A stretch of 64,000 nt of DNA from Paramecium sonneborni. Lineage: Eukaryota > Ciliophora > Oligohymenophorea > Peniculida > Parameciidae. The notes under the pieces were generated by a model. It made no database searches. It saw nothing but the letters and a program-made list of their open reading frames with translations, and was not told the origin of the DNA. Of the stretch, positions 59,383 through 64,000 are shown one piece after another. The stretch covers positions 451,804 through 515,803 of the forward strand of contig CAJJDN010000037.1 of assembly GCA_905182985.1 (NCBI GenBank), given 5' to 3'. The position numbers were made by a program, and so were the translations under genes. Within the stretch, counting starts at the first letter, position 1. Every line of letters begins with the position of its first letter.

Positions 59383-60865
59383 TTAATTTAGGCTAATAAT
59401 AAAAGGATGTTTAGAGTAGAAATAAGAGAACAATTAATTATCATCCTAAGAAATTTGTCCAGTTCGTTATTGTTCCAATATTTATTGAGTTAACTTTATA
59501 GGTTATTAAATAAATTACAAATGCCATATTTGGATCCTTATTCGAATATGATTTATTCCTCTAAGCTGAATGTTGATCTTAAGGTTATAAATTTTACATT
59601 ATTATAATAAAAATAGTATTATTATCATCAATAAAATAATCAGTAATTAATTTGATTGTAAAAAAGTAATAGAATATTGGTAATACTTAGAATTCATTCA
59701 AATAATTTATAATAATAATTTTACAAAATGATCAGTTGTCTATATTAATATTTAATGATTTTTCTAATTTTTTTCTCATAAGGTTTATAAAGATTCAAAG
59801 TCATTTTCTAAATTATTAATCTAAATTTTATCAAAAATTAATAAATTTGAGTAATAATCAAGCAACGTAAAAAAAATCAAACAATTTATTATTAGTGATA
59901 AACCCATTAAGAACATTGTAAGTATTATAAATGAAGGCTTTTAATTTAAAGAATAAGAATCTAATGAACTAGATAGGTTTACTATATATGGATTTAATCC
60001 AATATTTTGATTAAATATAAAGACCATTAAAAAATAATTTAAAAGTTATTCATTAGATCATAAAGCCTTTAAATACTTTGAGACTTGGTTATCAGTCTAA
60101 TCAATATAACAAATTTATTGATTTCAGTTGAGATGATAAAATTTGCTGAATTAATCTTAAGAACATTGATATTTATTATTATTGATTCATATGAACTAAA
60201 AAAAATATTTGTTACCCCAGCAGCTAACCAATATACCAAAATTTATTTTGCTCATTAAAAATTTTTTATTATCTCATTAGCATCATACCTACTAGTAAAT
60301 TTAATCAAATTTTTTATTAACAATCTAAACAAGAGTTTTAAAAAAATATTTTTTTAATTAATTGAGCATTGATTAAAAAGATAATGAATTCATAGAGTTG
60401 CTTTAAAATTATTCATCAAATTTAATGAAAATGTTTTTAAATTCTAATAGAATTTAAGGTTTTGTGTAACTTCTGTATGAAAAAGTAATCAATTTTTAAT
60501 TTTTAAAATTGGATAAGTTTTTTCTGAAAAAATTCAATAATATTAGACTTAAATTTTGAACAAAGAAAGAAAAGCAATTTTTTTCAATTTTTCTTGATCA
60601 ACAATTAAGTGGATATCTTGCAAGACCATATTCCCTTGATGGCTATTTTGTTTATTTTTATCGAGATTTGAGGATATTTTGTTATGAAGATTTTTAAAGA
60701 AGATTTAAAGGCAACAAAAGAAAAATAACCTATATTCTAATGAATAATCTTTAAATTTGTTATAGAAAAGAAATTTGTAAATGAAATCTTACGTCTAAAC
60801 TAATTAATTTGATTCTTTAATTTATTTTGATTATTTTATATATATTTAATAATTATCAATATAGC
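59383..60865. other. Long A+T-rich gene-poor region
   Basis: These 1483 nt hold no gene I can support. A short frame from 59522 (MPYLDPYSNMIYSSKLNVDL) ends after 44 codons. From 60295 on, the sequence recurs at 61515. Confidence 0.4.
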
Positions 60866-62733
60866 ATGGGAAGTAATATTATCTTTAAAAATTAGATTCA
60901 TGCTTTGAAAAAAGGCCTGTTATACCAAAAGAAAAACGAACCTACAAAGAATTGGTAATTGAAGCTCTATAAAGTGAACCTTAAATTTTAGCTTAAACAG
61001 AATGCATAAGTACATCAGATTTATGATCTTAGTAAATATTGATATTGATCCTTAAAACTCTTAATTAAATGAAATGATTAAATAAGTGTAATACTTAAAT
61101 AAATAATTAGATTATAAGAGGAAAAAGAAAAAGAATCGAATTGCGATGAACTGAGCGAAATGAGTGAAAGAGTAGAAGAAAGCCTTGATCTAGAGCTAGG
61201 AGTCTGGAAAGTACAGAAGCTTCGAAAGAGACTCTTCCGACATACTAATTATATTGCTCATTTAAAAATAGACACAGGAGTAAATTTTATTGTACTAAAA
61301 TAGATTAATTAAGAAAATTTGATTAAAATATACTAAGAATTGTATAATATTGGTTTTCAATCTTTTTAGATTTTCAATTCTAGCATAAAAGAATATACAA
61401 TATGTAGTAATGCCTTAAATGTGGATGGACGATTATTCATACAAAGTTACAATGAGGGAAAATTCGGATGCATTATTTGACTAATTATTCACATGGAGAA
61501 ATTAAGACTAAAANGTAAATTTAATCAAATTTTTTATTAACAATCTAAACAAGAGTTTTAAAAAAATATTTTTTTAATTAATTGAGCATTGATTAAAAAG
61601 ATAATGAATTCATAGAGTTGCTTTAAAATTATTCATCAAATTTAATGAAAATGTTTTTAAATTCTAATAGAATTTAAGGTTTTGTGTAACTTCTGTATGA
61701 AAAAGTAATCAATTTTTAATTTTTAAAATTGGATAAGTTTTTTCTGAAAAAATTCAATAATATTAGACTTAAATTTTGAACAAAGAAAGAAAAGCAATTT
61801 TTTTCAATTTTTCTTGATCAACAATTAAGTGGATATCTTGCAAGACCATATTCCCTTGATGGCTATTTTGTTTATTTTTATCGAGATTTGAGGATATTTT
61901 GTTATGAAGATTTTTAAAGAAGATTTAAAGGCAACAAAAGAAAAATAACCTATATTCTAATGAATAATCTTTAAATTTGTTATAGAAAAGAAATTTGTAA
62001 ATGAAATCTTACGTCTAAACTAATTAATTTGATTCTTTAATTTATTTTGATTATTTTATATATATTTAATAATTATCAATATAGCATGGGAAGTAATATT
62101 ATCTTTAAAAATTAGATTCATGCTTTGAAAAAAGGCCTGTTATACCAAAAGAAAAACGAACCTACAAAGAATTGGTAATTGAAGCTCTATAAAGTGAACC
62201 TTAAATTTTAGCTTAAACAGAATGCATAAGTACATCAGATTTATGATCTTAGTAAATATTGATATTGATCCTTAAAACTCTTAATTAAATGAAATGATTA
62301 AATAAGTGTAATACTTAAATAAATAATTAGATTATAAGAGGAAAAAGAAAAAGAATCGAATTGCGATGAACTGAGCGAAATGAGTGAAAGAGTAGAAGAA
62401 AGCCTTGATCTAGAGCTAGGAGTCTGGAAAGTACAGAAGCTTCGAAAGAGACTCTTCCGACATACTAATTATATTGCTCATTTAAAAATAGACACAGGAG
62501 TAAATTTTATTGTACTAAAATAGATTAATTAAGAAAATTTGATTAAAATATACTAAGAATTGTATAATATTGGTTTTCAATCTTTTTAGATTTTCAATTC
62601 TAGCATAAAAGAATATACAATATGTAGTAATGCCTTAAATGTGGATGGACGATTATTCATACAAAGTTACAATGAGGGAAAATTCGGATGCATTATTTGA
62701 CTAATTATTCACATGGAGAAATTAAGACTAAAA
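60295..62733. repeat. Unmerged contig overlap: 60295-61513 repeated as 61515-62733 around a single N
   Basis: The 1219 bases to the left of the N at 61514 recur directly to the right, with no difference seen. The copies begin and end at the N. The gene at 62086 is thus partly present twice. Confidence 0.9.
60866..61513 (+). CDS. Left-copy 5' part of the MGNSCF gene (assembly duplicate)
   Basis: It has the same start, introns and frames as the complete gene at 62086 and breaks at the N at 61514. Offset is 1220 nt. Confidence 0.85.
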
Positions 62734-62926
62734 ATATAGAGCTACATTTATAGTGTTTCACACAGAAACTGAACAAGTAATATGATATATTTAAAAGGCA
62801 ATTTAAATAGTAGATTCATTTTTGATGATATATAATTAATATAATCCTGTGATCATTGAGAATCAATCAGTATAATCAAACTACATAAATGATGAAGACA
62901 TAGATGAAGATTAAAAAATGCTTTGA
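62086..62926 (+). CDS. Unknown acylated-type protein with MGNSCF N-terminus
   Basis: Five short introns give a 239-residue product: 62093-62115, 62230-62252, 62308-62330 (23 nt each), 62573-62603 (31 nt) and 62777-62797 (21 nt, AAG). The first splits codon 3, so the start MGNSCFEKRP exists only after splicing; Gly2 and Cys5 suit myristoylation plus palmitoylation. The middle is acidic and helical (SEMSERVEESLDLELGVWKV). The C-terminal part looks folded: NIQYVVMPQMWMDDYSYKV, FDQLFTWRNQDQKYRATFIV, FHTETEQAIQIVDSFLMIYN. I recognise no domain. It is probably a membrane-associated cytoplasmic protein. Confidence 0.7.
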
Positions 62927-63600
62927 TCAAATTGAAATAAATCATCATCAATATTTATTAAAATTTTATTCAAGGCATAAATTAAAATTCTAAAAATTTA
63001 AATCTTTCATTTTTTACAATCTCAGAATAAGTTTTGTTTAAATCAGTTCTTATTTGGAAGTTTAATTTTGTTATTTACTTATAAATTATTATCTAATTAT
63101 TCGTAAATATTATTTAGCAAATACAATAATTAAAAAGTTGAAATAAATAAAATTAGATCTAATAAATCTTAAGTTCTTACGTTCAAGAGTTAAGATATTA
63201 ACGATTAATGATTTACTTGATATTTCCTCTCATTTTAGTTTATTATATTGTTAAATTTTTCATAATTGTTATTCTCTACTAATATTAATCCTTATAAATA
63301 ATAAGATGACTAAACAATTTTTATATTCATTTCTTTATATTTAGTCAAATCTAAAAGATAGTTAATTTTTTTCTAAGAAATAAAAATATATTTTTTTGAA
63401 ATCATCAGAAAAACAATAATTAAATTTATTTTTAAAGTTATATTATTAGTTTAATAATCCACTATAACTTCAACTTAAATGATTATTTTGATCTGAAAAT
63501 AATTCTACTGAGTCAAATAACTTCTAATATTATTTATAAAGGGTATCATTCAAAAGATTTAAATTTCTCTTTTAATTAAAATAATTTTAAGCAATTATTA
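62927..63600. other. Intergenic region
   Basis: These 674 nt of A+T-rich DNA show no frame or RNA gene that I can support. Confidence 0.4.
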
Positions 63601-64000
63601 ACTGTAGAAAAAGATTAATAGTATTCTGTTTTATTCTCAACAATAAAGAAGGTATCGGAAAAATACTCAATCAAAATAAATCTACAAAATGTGCATATAT
63701 GGCAAACAAAAAATAGAGTAATTAGATTGATTGAGGTGTCTAGTGACAAACGTATAAAAACTTGGGTATACAACTAAATACAAGAGGCTTAATGATATAA
63801 CATTATCGAAGGATTGTGGGATACACAATCAAACTAGACTAAAATCAATAGAGAAATTATTACTAATGAGATATTAAGTCAAACTGTGCCATTTTTTTAT
63901 AAAACCACATTTTTGACTATATATCCTAATCTTATGAATGCAAATGAGGTCAATAGTAAAAAAATAAGAAATATCTTAAAATAATAAAATTTTAAATATA
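63601..64000 (+). CDS. Incomplete unknown gene at right edge
   Basis: A plus-strand frame looks coding: SVLFSTIKKVSEKYSIKINL, then NVHIWQTKNRVIRLIEVSSD and KRIKTWVYNQIQEAQ. After one TGA it continues in the same frame: WDTQSNQTKINREIITNEIL, SQTVPFFYKTTFLTIYPNLM, open to the edge. No GT...AG pair removes the TGA cleanly, so it may be a pseudogene or contain an error. The start is not located and no family is recognised. Confidence 0.35.

Overview
The window looks like ciliate macronuclear DNA, most like Paramecium. Long open frames exist only if TAA and TAG are read as glutamine and TGA is the only stop (genetic code 6). About 59 introns could be placed, nearly all 21-33 nt long and GT...AG bounded. 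The DNA is very A+T-rich and genes are densely packed on both strands. I worked by eye, so names rest on motifs and recognised protein families, not on searches.

Layout. 1-13567: HECTD4/ZZEF1-like protein (cut by the left edge), MCM3, ribosomal uS17 (RPS11), an unknown protein, a RING-H2 protein, a TTD14-like P-loop/CYTH protein, an unknown basic protein and ribosomal eL15. 13635-23475: TRF4-type poly(A) polymerase, unknown genes, ribosomal eL39, COP9 subunit 7, an EF-hand protein and a pseudokinase-MORN protein. 23476-29428: a dead kinase fragment, two tandem small paralogues, a Rab GTPase and a MORN protein. 29626-40960: RanBPM-like SPRY/LisH/CTLH protein, mitochondrial carrier, coiled-coil protein, second pseudokinase, tRNA-Lys(CUU) and importin-alpha-like protein. 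41397-53378: zinc-knuckle protein, two ubiquitin-like proteins, an unknown gene, a 1650-residue CFAP43/44-type ciliary protein and an Obg GTPase. 54044-64000: tandem secreted-protein family (one dead, two intact), a small unknown, a cNMP-binding protein, an acylated-type protein (MGNSCF start) and an incomplete gene at the right edge.

Assembly. Four joins (25155, 32680-32829, 43770, 61514) each consist of N with the same 1.08-1.22 kb on both sides. They read as unmerged contig overlaps, so about 4.5 kb is probably counted twice and the gene pieces beside the Ns are duplicates of complete genes.

Biology. The genes do not form an operon-like system; they are a mix of housekeeping (replication, translation, RNA processing, transport) and ciliary genes (CFAP43/44, MORN, EF-hand). 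The most distinctive signal is in splicing: 12 of about 59 introns end in AAG rather than TAG, and in several cases conserved protein sequence shows that this splice must be used. Also notable are start codons of divergent genes only 16 and 34 nt apart, two stop-less 27-nt introns inside MORN repeats, and the decaying secreted-protein array.
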